Made by a program: the position numbers and the translations under genes. This document shows positions 1 through 7,480 of a stretch of 64,000 bases of DNA, piece after piece. The notes under the pieces are model-generated. The model made no database searches. It worked only from the letters and a program-made list of their open reading frames with translations, and was not told the DNA's origin. Each line of letters begins with the position of its first letter. Position 1 is the stretch's first letter. This stretch comes from CAMDHY01 sp046156265 (GTDB taxonomy: Bacteria > Pseudomonadota > Alphaproteobacteria > Rhizobiales > Segnochrobactraceae). Location of the stretch: assembly GCF_046156265.1 (NCBI RefSeq), contig NZ_JAWDIR010000045.1:266888-330887 (forward strand), read 5' to 3'.

Positions 1-30
1 CTCTCCCTGGAAGAACGCCTCGTAGTCCAT
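1..30 (-). CDS. hemA: 5-aminolevulinate synthase, N-terminal fragment (gene runs off the left edge)
   Basis: Only the first ten codons are inside the window. They read MDYEAFFQGE, which fits the usual start of alphaproteobacterial 5-aminolevulinate synthase (glycine + succinyl-CoA to ALA, PLP-dependent, first step of tetrapyrrole synthesis). A good Shine-Dalgarno (GGGGAGG) lies about 9 bases upstream. The position directly downstream of puhE is where hemA lies in many purple-bacterial photosynthesis clusters. The frame stays open upstream for 38 more codons to an ATG at 144-142 that overlaps the puhE stop, so a longer protein with an N-terminal Cys-Pro motif is possible. The identification rests on ten residues plus context. 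Confidence 0.6.
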   Translation of the reverse strand, partial: MDYEAFFQGE

Positions 31-140
31 CGGCCCCGACCTCCCCTCGGCGCTGGTCTTCACGCCGGCGCTGTCGCCCGCGGCACGGTCGTTGTTCATC
101 TCCGGCATCGGGCAGCCGCCCGCCTGGATGTGCTCGCTCT

Positions 141-1001
141 TCATGTCGCCGGCCTCACCCCGATGCGCGCAGGCGCGCGTTCCACTCCAGGCGCCCGCCG
201 CGTCTCGCCCTCGGGCGGCTCGGCATGGGCGCTTCGCGACTTCAGGCCCCACCGCCACAGCTCCATCGCCGGGATCGGCAGAACCAGGAACCAGTGCTCG
301 AGCAGTGCGAGCCCGGTCAGGGCGGCGAGCAGCGTCGCCGCGGTGGCGGCGAACGGATCGGCCGCCGCCACCGCCTCGGCGATGAGCGCGACGAACAGCA
401 CCGTCGTCGCCGTCACCGAGACGGGAAAGAGAAGGTTCATCGGTCGCCGCCGGAAGAAGCTCGCGATGTACTTCAGGTGATCCGGCAGGAACTCCTCCGA
501 GAGGTTCGGCACCCCCAGGAAGACGTTGAGCTTGGTCGACAGCCGCATCACCCAGAGGATCAGGAAGGCCCAGAGGCCAACCCGGTTGTCGCCTCCGGCC
601 GTCACCGCGAAGACGGCGAGCGCCGAGGCGGCGATGGCAAGCTCGTGCCAGAGGATGGAGCCCGTCGCCGCCACGAAGTGCCGCCAGCCGGCGACGCCCG
701 GCGGGCAGGCCCGCCGGTTCGGGCCGGTGATGACGCCGGTGAGGAAAGCGAGCTCGTTCCACCCCCACACGGCGAGTGCGCAGACGAAGGCGATGCCGGC
801 GCCGGCGATCGTCGTCTCGTCGCGGGTCTCGGCGAGGCCCGCGAGGGCGGCGGCACCGAGAACCGTGGCGCCGCCGAGGCTCCAGCGGAAGGTCCGCCGC
901 GGCAGGCCGTCGAGATAGAGGACGAGCCCCGTCGACGCCCACCACAGGACGACGACGAAACCGACCGCTACCGCCGCGACTGCCATCGGCGAAAGTTCCA
1001 C
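141..1001 (-). CDS. puhE: Photosynthetic complex assembly protein PuhE
   Basis: This 286-residue integral membrane protein has about six to seven hydrophobic segments and belongs to the PuhE family, which supports assembly of the reaction centre/light-harvesting 1 complex in the cytoplasmic membrane. Conserved-looking stretches include the loop WNELAFLTGVITGPNRRAC and the block STKLNVFLGVPNLSEEFLP. The start is a GTG preceded by a strong GAGGAGG. It lies 28 bases downstream of acsF and its TGA overlaps a possible upstream start of hemA, so it is part of the long bch-puh operon. The C-terminal 40 residues are polar and rich in Arg, Glu and Pro and are probably not membrane embedded. Confidence 0.9.
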   Translation of the reverse strand: MELSPMAVAAVAVGFVVVLWWASTGLVLYLDGLPRRTFRWSLGGATVLGAAALAGLAETRDETTIAGAGIAFVCALAVWGWNELAFLTGVITGPNRRACPPGVAGWRHFVAATGSILWHELAIAASALAVFAVTAGGDNRVGLWAFLILWVMRLSTKLNVFLGVPNLSEEFLPDHLKYIASFFRRRPMNLLFPVSVTATTVLFVALIAEAVAAADPFAATAATLLAALTGLALLEHWFLVLPIPAMELWRWGLKSRSAHAEPPEGETRRAPGVERAPARIGVRPAT

Positions 1002-1029
1002 GGGCCTCGCCTCCTCTCGGTCGTTGCCC

Positions 1030-2097
1030 TCACCAGGCCGGCGCGAGCCGCACCTTGGCGGGGATGTCGTTCTTGCGGACCGGCAGCATGTAGAGCCGGA
1101 GCAGCGTGCCGGCGGCGCTGGCGCCGAGGCCGAACCGCTTCAGCGCCCCGCCGATGCCACCCTGCTTCTTCGCCACCTCGGTCGCCTCGGCGATGCGGAA
1201 GAGCTTGTCGAGGCCCGCCCAGAACACCGGGTTGTCGAGATCGAGCGTGATCGGGAAGACCTGCTTGGTGATCTCGGAGGTGAGGCGCAGCACCTTCTGG
1301 TCGTAGTCCGTCGGCGAGATGCCGAGGCCCTCGTGGAAGGCGACGCGCATGTGGTCGCGGACGTACATCGTCGCGAACACCGCGAGCAGGAAGAAGCGGA
1401 TCCACAGCTTGTTCGCGCCCGACAAGAGCTTCGGGTCGGCGCGCATGATCAGCGCGAATGCCTCGCCGTGGCGGAACTCGTCGTTGCACCACTTCTCGAA
1501 CCACTTGAAGATCGGATGGAACCGCATCTGCGGGTTCCGCTCCAAGTGGCGGAAGATGGTGATGTAGCGGGCGTAGCCGATCTTCTCCGACAGATAGGTC
1601 GCGTAGAAGATGAACTTTGGCTTGAAGTAGGTGTACTTCTTCGCCCGGGCGAGGAAGCCGAGGTCGACGCCGATGCCCATCTCCTTCAGGGTCTCGTTGA
1701 TGAAGCCCGCGTGGCGGGACTCGTCGCGAGCCATGAAGGTGAAGAGCTCGCGGATCTCCGGGCTCTTGATGCGCTTCTTGATCTCCGCATAGAGCACGCA
1801 GCCGGAGAACTCGGCGGTGAGCGAGCTCACCAGGAAGTCGACGAACTCGCGGCGCAGTTCCGGCGGCAGGTCGTCGAGGCTGAAGCCGTCGAAGTCCTCG
1901 TTGCGGACGAAGTGGCCCTTGTTGTGATCGGCGCGCATCTCGCCCATCACCTCGTCCCACTCGGCGCGGACGGAATCGATCTTGAGCCGGTCCATCGCCT
2001 CGAAGTCGGTGGTGTAGAAGCGCGGGCTGAGCAGCGTGTCGGTCTGCGCGTCGCGCGTCGTGGTGTTGGCCTGGGCGCCACCCTCCATCGGGATCAT
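1030..2097 (-). CDS. acsF: Aerobic Mg-protoporphyrin IX monomethyl ester (oxidative) cyclase
   Basis: AcsF forms the isocyclic E ring of (bacterio)chlorophyll using O2, a diiron centre and reductant. The 355-residue product shows diiron ligand motifs typical of the family: E96, E126-x-x-H129 (in DESRHAG) and E207-x-x-H210 (in DEFRHGEAF). The ATG was chosen because it overlaps the stop of the upstream small gene as ATGA and has GGGGGAGGG just before it. A longer reading from 2211 would run into that gene. The presence of acsF means the strain can make bacteriochlorophyll with oxygen. Whether the anaerobic cyclase bchE also exists cannot be seen here. Confidence 0.96.
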   Translation of the reverse strand: MIPMEGGAQANTTTRDAQTDTLLSPRFYTTDFEAMDRLKIDSVRAEWDEVMGEMRADHNKGHFVRNEDFDGFSLDDLPPELRREFVDFLVSSLTAEFSGCVLYAEIKKRIKSPEIRELFTFMARDESRHAGFINETLKEMGIGVDLGFLARAKKYTYFKPKFIFYATYLSEKIGYARYITIFRHLERNPQMRFHPIFKWFEKWCNDEFRHGEAFALIMRADPKLLSGANKLWIRFFLLAVFATMYVRDHMRVAFHEGLGISPTDYDQKVLRLTSEITKQVFPITLDLDNPVFWAGLDKLFRIAEATEVAKKQGGIGGALKRFGLGASAAGTLLRLYMLPVRKNDIPAKVRLAPAW

Positions 2098-2396
2098 GCT
2101 GCGCCCTCCCCCTGGAAGCCGACCTCGTAGAGCTCGGTGAGCTCCTTGTAGCCGGCGACGTGGGTCCAGAATCGCTCGAGCGGGCCGGCACGGACGACGG
2201 TGGCGTGGCACTCCCGGACCACGTGCTCACCGAAGCCGACGTCGAGCGGCGGCGCGTGCACCGTCACCTCGTCGCCGGGTCCGACCTCGAAACCATGCAG
2301 GTCGACATAGGCGTGTAGACTGTCTGGGGTCTGCTCGACGTCGACGGTGCATGGCACCTCGATCGTCCGCCTCCCGATCATGAAGAGTGCGTTCAT
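2094..2396 (-). CDS. Small conserved photosynthesis-cluster protein of unknown function
   Basis: A 100-residue soluble protein sits between puhC and acsF, overlapping both by ATGA junctions, so it is translationally coupled into the puh operon. A similar-sized unnamed gene occurs at this place in other alphaproteobacterial photosynthesis clusters (from memory). No catalytic motif is evident. There are four to five His residues (for example LHAYVDLHGFEVGPGDEV and a later HVVRECHATVV), two cysteines and an acidic character, so metal or tetrapyrrole binding is imaginable but unproven. Position suggests a role in cyclase function or reaction-centre assembly. I do not assign a name. Confidence 0.8.
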   Translation of the reverse strand: MNALFMIGRRTIEVPCTVDVEQTPDSLHAYVDLHGFEVGPGDEVTVHAPPLDVGFGEHVVRECHATVVRAGPLERFWTHVAGYKELTELYEVGFQGEGAA

Positions 2397-2851
2397 CGGC
2401 TGGTCGTCTCCCTGTCGAATAGCCGTGCGAAGGCCTGGGTGTTGGTCGGGCCGAACGCGTCGAGCCCGATTTCCCGGCCGGTCTGTGGGTCGATCAGCGT
2501 CAGCCGACCGTCCTCACGCTGGGCGAGCCGCACGGGCGGCTCGGATCCGATTCCGAGGGAGCGACGCTCGCGGGCAACGCCGCGCATCACGCCCCGGATG
2601 AAGCCGTCGGTGTTCGGTGCGAGCACCGCGACGGTGGTTTTGTCGTCGGCGTCGAGGATGGCGATGCCACCCTCGGGCCGGTCGACGAAGACGAGGTCGC
2701 GCGTCTCGACGAGCGCCGCCGGCGGCAGCCGCACGGTGCCGATGTCGCCGACCCGGCCGGCGAGCGCCGCCACCATCGTCGCCGCGATCAGCACCCCGGC
2801 GCCGATGAGGGCACCACGCGGAAACGGCCGGTCGGTCATCTCTTCGCTCAC
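2393..2851 (-). CDS. puhC: Photosynthetic complex assembly protein PuhC
   Basis: PuhC is a membrane-anchored protein needed for efficient reaction-centre/LH1 assembly. With the GTG start chosen here it has 152 residues: a short cytoplasmic tail, one membrane helix around residues 13-31, and a C-terminal domain of about 115 residues expected in the periplasm. The GTG is preceded at 8 bases by GGGAGG. An in-frame ATG five codons later is an alternative, and an ATG farther upstream (2899) would overlap puhB by 32 bases. The stop overlaps the start of the following small gene (ATGA). Its place directly after puhB is the classical puhABC order. Confidence 0.88.
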   Translation of the reverse strand: MSEEMTDRPFPRGALIGAGVLIAATMVAALAGRVGDIGTVRLPPAALVETRDLVFVDRPEGGIAILDADDKTTVAVLAPNTDGFIRGVMRGVARERRSLGIGSEPPVRLAQREDGRLTLIDPQTGREIGLDAFGPTNTQAFARLFDRETTSR

Positions 2852-2867
2852 GTCGAGGTCCTCCCGT

Positions 2868-3554
2868 TCAGGATGCGAGCGCGGCGCGCCCGCCGGCATA
2901 GCGGCCCGTCGGCGCGGCCTGCGCCGGAGCGGACGGGGTCTGCGTCACGGTCGCACCGGCGGCAACCGGATTGGCGGCAGCATCGGCAGCGAGCGCCGTC
3001 GCCACGAGTTCGGCGACGCGGGCGGCATCGGGGATGGCCCGGAGCGCCGGCTCGGGCCGGGCGAGCCGCCACGGACGGCAGTGCGGCCAGAGCAGTGCCC
3101 AGGCGATCTTGACGCTCGGGTCGAGCGCGAAGGTGAGGCTGCCGGTGCCGTTCGCCCGCACCACCACGCCGGCGTCCTGGATGAGCCGGAAGGGCACGTT
3201 GATCGTCATCGTCAGCGCCATGCCGATGCGCAGCACGAGGCGCTTCGTCGTCAGCGTGTAGACGGTGGTGCGCGCCGAGTACCAGGCGAGCAAGGCGAGG
3301 AGCCCGATCGCCGTCAGCGCCATCGGCAGCAGCCAGGCGGCCGAGATCGCGGCACCGAGCACCGGCTCGCCTTCGTAAAGGTAGATCACGAAGCGAACGG
3401 CGATCAGCGCGCCGAACCAGATCGCCACCTTGCGGACCTGGAAGGACTCGATCGCCAGCGCCCGCCAGTCGGGTGAGCCCTGCCACAGCACCCGTTCGCC
3501 GGCGGGGAGTTCCTCCGGAAGTCCCCGCACCGGCTCCTGATCGAGGTCGCTCAC
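2868..3554 (-). CDS. puhB: Photosynthetic complex assembly protein PuhB
   Basis: PuhB is an integral membrane assembly factor for the reaction centre. The 228-residue product carries a PH-like domain of the kind found in this family: an N-terminal soluble stretch with LPAGERVLWQGSPDW near residues 16-30, three hydrophobic helices between about residues 45 and 95, then the segment YTLTTKRLVLRIG typical of bacterial PH domains. The C-terminal 40 residues are Ala/Pro-rich and low in complexity. It starts with GTG inside a GTGA overlap with the puhA stop, which argues for translational coupling. puhC follows after 16 bases. Confidence 0.92.
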   Translation of the reverse strand: MSDLDQEPVRGLPEELPAGERVLWQGSPDWRALAIESFQVRKVAIWFGALIAVRFVIYLYEGEPVLGAAISAAWLLPMALTAIGLLALLAWYSARTTVYTLTTKRLVLRIGMALTMTINVPFRLIQDAGVVVRANGTGSLTFALDPSVKIAWALLWPHCRPWRLARPEPALRAIPDAARVAELVATALAADAAANPVAAGATVTQTPSAPAQAAPTGRYAGGRAALAS

Positions 3555-4321
3555 AGCAGCGGCTCCGCGCGCGCCGGCGTGGCGTAGAGATAGCCGCCGC
3601 CATAGTAGCCCATGATCTTGTCCTCCTCGAGGAAGGTGACCTGGTCGGGATGCTTCGTCGCCGGCACGGCGGCGAACTGCGAGCCGAGGATGGCGTTGAC
3701 CTTCACCGTCCGCCTCGCGCCGTCGATGCGGCAGAAGTTGACCGGCACCAGCACGCGGCGGCCGGCGCCGGCGACGTCGACCTCGAAGTAGCGGGCGAGG
3801 TATTCGGAGCGGTCGACCCAGACGTCGACGATGGTGCCGCCGACGACGCGGTCGGTGCCGACGACTGACATGCCGCGCGGGTCGGGATCGCGGGCCTCGA
3901 GGTAGAAGTCACCGGCGACGCGCAGCGGCACGATCTTCGGGGCGCCCTCGAAGGTGAGGTCGGGGTGGTCGGAGCGCTCGGCCCAGGCGGCCGGGCCGAC
4001 GCCGTCGACCATCGGGTTGCCGGTCGGCTCGAGCGGGGCGCCGGGCCAGATCGCCACGGGCCGCGCCTTGATCTCGCGGTCGTCGGCCTTGCCGTTCGGC
4101 ACGGAGACGGTGCCGCCGTGCGGCAGCAGGTAGGTCTTCGGGGCCGGCGGCGCCGGGAAGCCGATGACGCTGACGCGCTCGTTCGTCCGGTCGGAGAGGA
4201 GCGGGTAGCCCTCCCGCTTGTTCTCCCGGTGCAGGTAGTAGATCAGCCCTGCGAAGAACGCCCAGAAGACGTAGAGCACGACCTGTGCGAGATCGATGTT
4301 GGCGGTGAAGGCGGGTCCCAT
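3551..4321 (-). CDS. puhA: Photosynthetic reaction centre H subunit
   Basis: The H subunit caps the cytoplasmic side of the type II reaction centre and shapes proton transfer to QB. The 256-residue protein has one N-terminal membrane helix (about residues 11-31), then YYLHRENKREGYPL, the typical junction to the globular PRC-barrel domain, and conserved segments such as EKD-like C-terminal motifs ending in YYGGGYLYATP. Length matches the family (about 250-260). It starts 33 bases after the lhaA stop with GAGGAGG in the leader. It shows that the organism has a purple-type reaction centre, although pufLM is outside the window. Confidence 0.97.
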   Translation of the reverse strand: MGPAFTANIDLAQVVLYVFWAFFAGLIYYLHRENKREGYPLLSDRTNERVSVIGFPAPPAPKTYLLPHGGTVSVPNGKADDREIKARPVAIWPGAPLEPTGNPMVDGVGPAAWAERSDHPDLTFEGAPKIVPLRVAGDFYLEARDPDPRGMSVVGTDRVVGGTIVDVWVDRSEYLARYFEVDVAGAGRRVLVPVNFCRIDGARRTVKVNAILGSQFAAVPATKHPDQVTFLEEDKIMGYYGGGYLYATPARAEPLL

Positions 4322-4354
4322 GGCGACCTCCTCTTCTTTCCTTGTGTACCCGGC

Positions 4355-5833
4355 TCAGCCGGGAAGCTCGGACAGGCCGAAGCGCGACGATTGCAGGCGG
4401 AGCGTGCGCGCGTGGCGCACGAGCGGACCGATCGCCACCAGCGTGGCGAACAGGAGCAGGATCTCGATCTGGTAGACGGCGCCGTAGCCGACGGCCGGTC
4501 CGGTCATCGTCGGGCCGAGGTAACCCGCGGCCCCGAGCGCGCCGACGGCGTCGCGGATGATGCCGCCGGCGGCGATGCCGACGCCGGCTGCGGTCGCCTG
4601 CACGGCGCCCCAGGCGCCGAGGGCGAGGCCGGTCGCCCGGCCCTCGTCGAGGCCCATCGCCACCGTCAGCGTGCCGACAGCGAACAGGCCGCCGCCGAAG
4701 CCGACGAGACCGATGCCGATGCGGAACAGCCCGGCCGACTCGAAGGGTGCCGACAGCGAGACGAGCACGAAGGCCGGCAGCCCGGCGAGCGCACCGTAGG
4801 CGGCGACCCGGTAGGGGTCGGCGCCATGCACCAGCATCCGGGCGGCGACGACGAAGCCCGCGAGCGCGCCGCCGGCGAGCAGCGCCGACAGTGCCGAGGT
4901 GTCGCCGACGCCGAGGCCGAGGATCTCGCCGCCATAGGGCTCGAGCACCACGTCCTGCATGGTGAAGGCGGCGGTGCCGAGCGCCACGGCGATCAGGAAG
5001 CGGGTGGCGCCGGTGCGCTTCAGGAAGGCCCGGAAGGCTTCGCCGAAGGCCGGGCGCGGCGTGTCGGAGCGGGTCGCGGCCGGGTTGCGCGCCTCCTGCT
5101 TCCACAGCGCGATGACGTTGAGCACGACGGTGAGCACCGCCGCGCCCTGGATCACCTGGATCAGCCGCTTCGGGCTGTAGTCCTGCAGCAGCGCCGAGAA
5201 GAAGAAGGCGCTGGCGACGGTGCCGACGAGCAGCGCCACGTACATCATCGCCACCACGCTCGGGCGGGTGTCCGGCGGGGCGAGGTCGGTGGCGAGCGCG
5301 AGGCCGGCGGTCTGCGTCGTCTGCAGGCCGGCGCCGACCATCAGGAAGGCGAGGGCGGCGCCGAACTGGCCCGCCCACACCGGACCGTTGGTGCCGGTGC
5401 CGGACAGCACCAGCAGCGCGAACGGCATGATGGCGAAGCCGCCGAACTGCAGCAGCGTTCCGAACCAGATGTAGGGCACCCGCTTCCAGCCGAGTGCCGA
5501 GCGGTGGTGGTCGGAGCGGAAGCCGAGCAGCGCCCGGAAGGGGGCGAAGACGAGCGGCAGCGACACCATCACCGCGACGAGCGAGGCCGACACCGACAGC
5601 TCGACGATCATTACCCGATTGAGCGTGCCGACGAGCAGCGCCGTCGCCATGCCGACGGAGACCTGGAACAGCGACAGCCGCAGCAGCCGACCGAGCGGCA
5701 GCTCGGTCGAGACCGCGTCGGAGAACGGCAGGAAGCGTTGGCCAAGCCGCATCCACACCGCCGCCCACGTCATCGGCGACAGGCCGGCCGACGGGGTGCG
5801 GGACGTCACGGCAGGGCTAGCGGAGCGCTTCAC
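4355..5833 (-). CDS. lhaA: LhaA, PucC/BCD-family transporter-like LH1 assembly factor
   Basis: LhaA is a major-facilitator-fold membrane protein of the PucC (BCD) family required for LH1 assembly, probably handling bacteriochlorophyll delivery. The core protein has about twelve hydrophobic helices and family motifs such as LSLFQVSVGMATALLVGTLN, RVMIVELSV and FRSDHHRSALGWKRVPYIW. I chose a GTG at 5833 because it overlaps the bchM stop as GTGA, giving 492 residues. An ATG at 5773 (472 residues, nearer the usual family length) is a real alternative. Its place between bchM and puhA is the standard bchM-lhaA-puhA arrangement, where the puhA promoter can lie inside lhaA. Confidence 0.93.
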   Translation of the reverse strand: MKRSASPAVTSRTPSAGLSPMTWAAVWMRLGQRFLPFSDAVSTELPLGRLLRLSLFQVSVGMATALLVGTLNRVMIVELSVSASLVAVMVSLPLVFAPFRALLGFRSDHHRSALGWKRVPYIWFGTLLQFGGFAIMPFALLVLSGTGTNGPVWAGQFGAALAFLMVGAGLQTTQTAGLALATDLAPPDTRPSVVAMMYVALLVGTVASAFFFSALLQDYSPKRLIQVIQGAAVLTVVLNVIALWKQEARNPAATRSDTPRPAFGEAFRAFLKRTGATRFLIAVALGTAAFTMQDVVLEPYGGEILGLGVGDTSALSALLAGGALAGFVVAARMLVHGADPYRVAAYGALAGLPAFVLVSLSAPFESAGLFRIGIGLVGFGGGLFAVGTLTVAMGLDEGRATGLALGAWGAVQATAAGVGIAAGGIIRDAVGALGAAGYLGPTMTGPAVGYGAVYQIEILLLFATLVAIGPLVRHARTLRLQSSRFGLSELPG

Positions 5834-6531
5834 GACCGGACGAGCTCCATCGCCTGGGAGATGTAGAAGCCGCTCGACACCCGGGCGGTGGCGGCGGGGC
5901 GCCAGCCGGCGAGGCCGGCGGTCGAGGCGATGCCGCGGCGGAGCGCCCGCTCGGCCACCGGCTCGATCGACGGCGCCCGGTCGCTGCGCGGGAACAGGCC
6001 GCCGACGGCGTGCATGGTGGCGAGCAGCGGCGTCCGCGGCGCGAACGTGAACAGCACCGAGGTCTCGGTGCGCTCGGCGAGCGCCGCCAGCGCGTCGAGA
6101 GTGTCCGACAGGCGGTAGTGGATCAGGCAGTCCATCGTCACCGCGTGGTCGAAGCGGCCGAAGGCCGGGTCGAGCATGTCGCCGACGCGGAAGTCGATCG
6201 AACCGGCGCCGAGATCGCGCGGCAGCCGCTCGCGGGCGAGCCCGACGAGCGTCGGCGAGACGTCGACGGCCAGAACCTCGGCGCCGCGGCGGGCCGCCTC
6301 GACGGCGAGCGAGCCGGTGCCGCAGCCGGCATCGAGCAACCGGCGGCCGGTGAGGTCGGCCGGCAGGCGCGACAGGAGCGTCGCCCGCATGGCGTCGCGG
6401 CCGGCGCGCACGGTGGCGCGGATGCGGCCGACGGGGGCGTCGGAGGTGAGCCGCGACCACGCCTCGACCGCGGTGCGGTCGAAGTAGGTCTCGACGCGGC
6501 TGAGGCGCTCCCGGTAGGTGGCGGAGGTCAT
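5830..6531 (-). CDS. bchM: Mg-protoporphyrin IX O-methyltransferase
   Basis: BchM transfers a methyl group from S-adenosylmethionine to the C13 propionate of Mg-protoporphyrin IX, just after Mg chelation. The 233-residue product has the class I methyltransferase fold with motif I at residues 65-73 (LLDAGCGTGSL) and the later segment MDCLIHYRLSDTL that is typical of BchM/ChlM. The ATG at 6531 follows GAGAG and lies 14 bases after the bchL stop. The stop overlaps a GTG start for lhaA. The next enzyme in the pathway, AcsF, is encoded farther along the same operon. Confidence 0.95.
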   Translation of the reverse strand: MTSATYRERLSRVETYFDRTAVEAWSRLTSDAPVGRIRATVRAGRDAMRATLLSRLPADLTGRRLLDAGCGTGSLAVEAARRGAEVLAVDVSPTLVGLARERLPRDLGAGSIDFRVGDMLDPAFGRFDHAVTMDCLIHYRLSDTLDALAALAERTETSVLFTFAPRTPLLATMHAVGGLFPRSDRAPSIEPVAERALRRGIASTAGLAGWRPAATARVSSGFYISQAMELVRS

Positions 6532-6545
6532 CACGGGCGCCTCTC

Positions 6546-7457
6546 TCAATCGAAGCCGAGGAGATCGAAGATGTCGCGGTCCTTCATCGGCGCGCAGGTG
6601 TAGGCCGTGCCGCCGGCCCACAGGTTCGCCGCCAGCCGCAGGTATTCCTGCTGCACCGCCTCCACCTCGGGGCCGCCCTCCATCTCGAACAGCGTCGCCT
6701 TCTTCAGGCGCGAGCGGCGGATGACGTCGAGGTCGGGGAAGCAGGCGACGGTCTCGAGCCCGACCGCCCTGTTGAACTTGTCGATCTGGTCGGTGGCGGC
6801 GGAGCGGTTGGCGATGACGCCGCCGAGCCGGACCGGATAGTTCTTTGCCTTCGCCTGGATGGCCGCGACGATGCGGTTCATCGCGAAGATCGAGTCGAAG
6901 TCGTTGGCGGCGACGATCAGCGCCCGGTCGGCGTGCTGCAGCGGCGAGGCGAAGCCGCCGCAGACGACGTCGCCGAGCACGTCGAAGATGACGACGTCGG
7001 TGTCGTCGAGCAGGTGGTGCTCCTTCAGGAGCTTCACCGTCTGGCCGACGACATAGCCGCCGCAGCCGGTGCCGGCCGGCGGGCCGCCCGCCTCGACGCA
7101 CATCACGCCGGCATAGCCCTCGAAGACGAAGTCCTCGGTGCGCAGCTCCTCGGCGTGGAAGTCGACGCCCTGCAGCACGTCGATGACGGTCGGGATCAGG
7201 CTCTTCGTCAGGGTGAAGGTCGAGTCGTGCTTCGGATCGCAGCCGATCTGCAGCACCCGCTTGCCGAGCTTGGCGAAGGCGACCGAGAGGTTCGAGGAGG
7301 TCGTCGACTTGCCGATGCCGCCCTTGCCGTAGACGGAGAAGACGCGCGCCGTGCCGATCGCCAGCGCCGGGTCGGCGAGCGGGTCCATGTGGACCTGCAC
7401 GCTGCCGTCGCCGTCGAGGCCGCGGGCTGGGCGGATATTGGGGAGGGCGATGTTCAC
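6546..7457 (-). CDS. bchL: Dark-operative protochlorophyllide reductase, iron protein BchL
   Basis: BchL is the ATP-dependent electron donor of the nitrogenase-like protochlorophyllide reductase (BchL dimer with BchNB). The 303-residue protein has the P-loop YGKGGIGKST at residues 43-52 and the two cysteines that bind the bridging 4Fe-4S cluster, C132 (GTGCGGYV) and C166 (DVVCGGFA). The GTG start is preceded by GAGGAGA. It lies 23 bases downstream of bchH and 14 bases upstream of bchM, in the usual bchFNBHLM order. The cluster is oxygen sensitive, which fits expression under low oxygen. Confidence 0.97.
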   Translation of the reverse strand: MNIALPNIRPARGLDGDGSVQVHMDPLADPALAIGTARVFSVYGKGGIGKSTTSSNLSVAFAKLGKRVLQIGCDPKHDSTFTLTKSLIPTVIDVLQGVDFHAEELRTEDFVFEGYAGVMCVEAGGPPAGTGCGGYVVGQTVKLLKEHHLLDDTDVVIFDVLGDVVCGGFASPLQHADRALIVAANDFDSIFAMNRIVAAIQAKAKNYPVRLGGVIANRSAATDQIDKFNRAVGLETVACFPDLDVIRRSRLKKATLFEMEGGPEVEAVQQEYLRLAANLWAGGTAYTCAPMKDRDIFDLLGFD

Positions 7458-7480
7458 GGGGCTTCTCTCCTCGTCCGCAA

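Noticed and set aside
4355..6460. A single 701-residue frame covering lhaA and bchM
   Set aside because: The N-terminal 200 residues are out-of-frame bchM; lhaA proper begins at the GTGA junction or the ATG at 5773.
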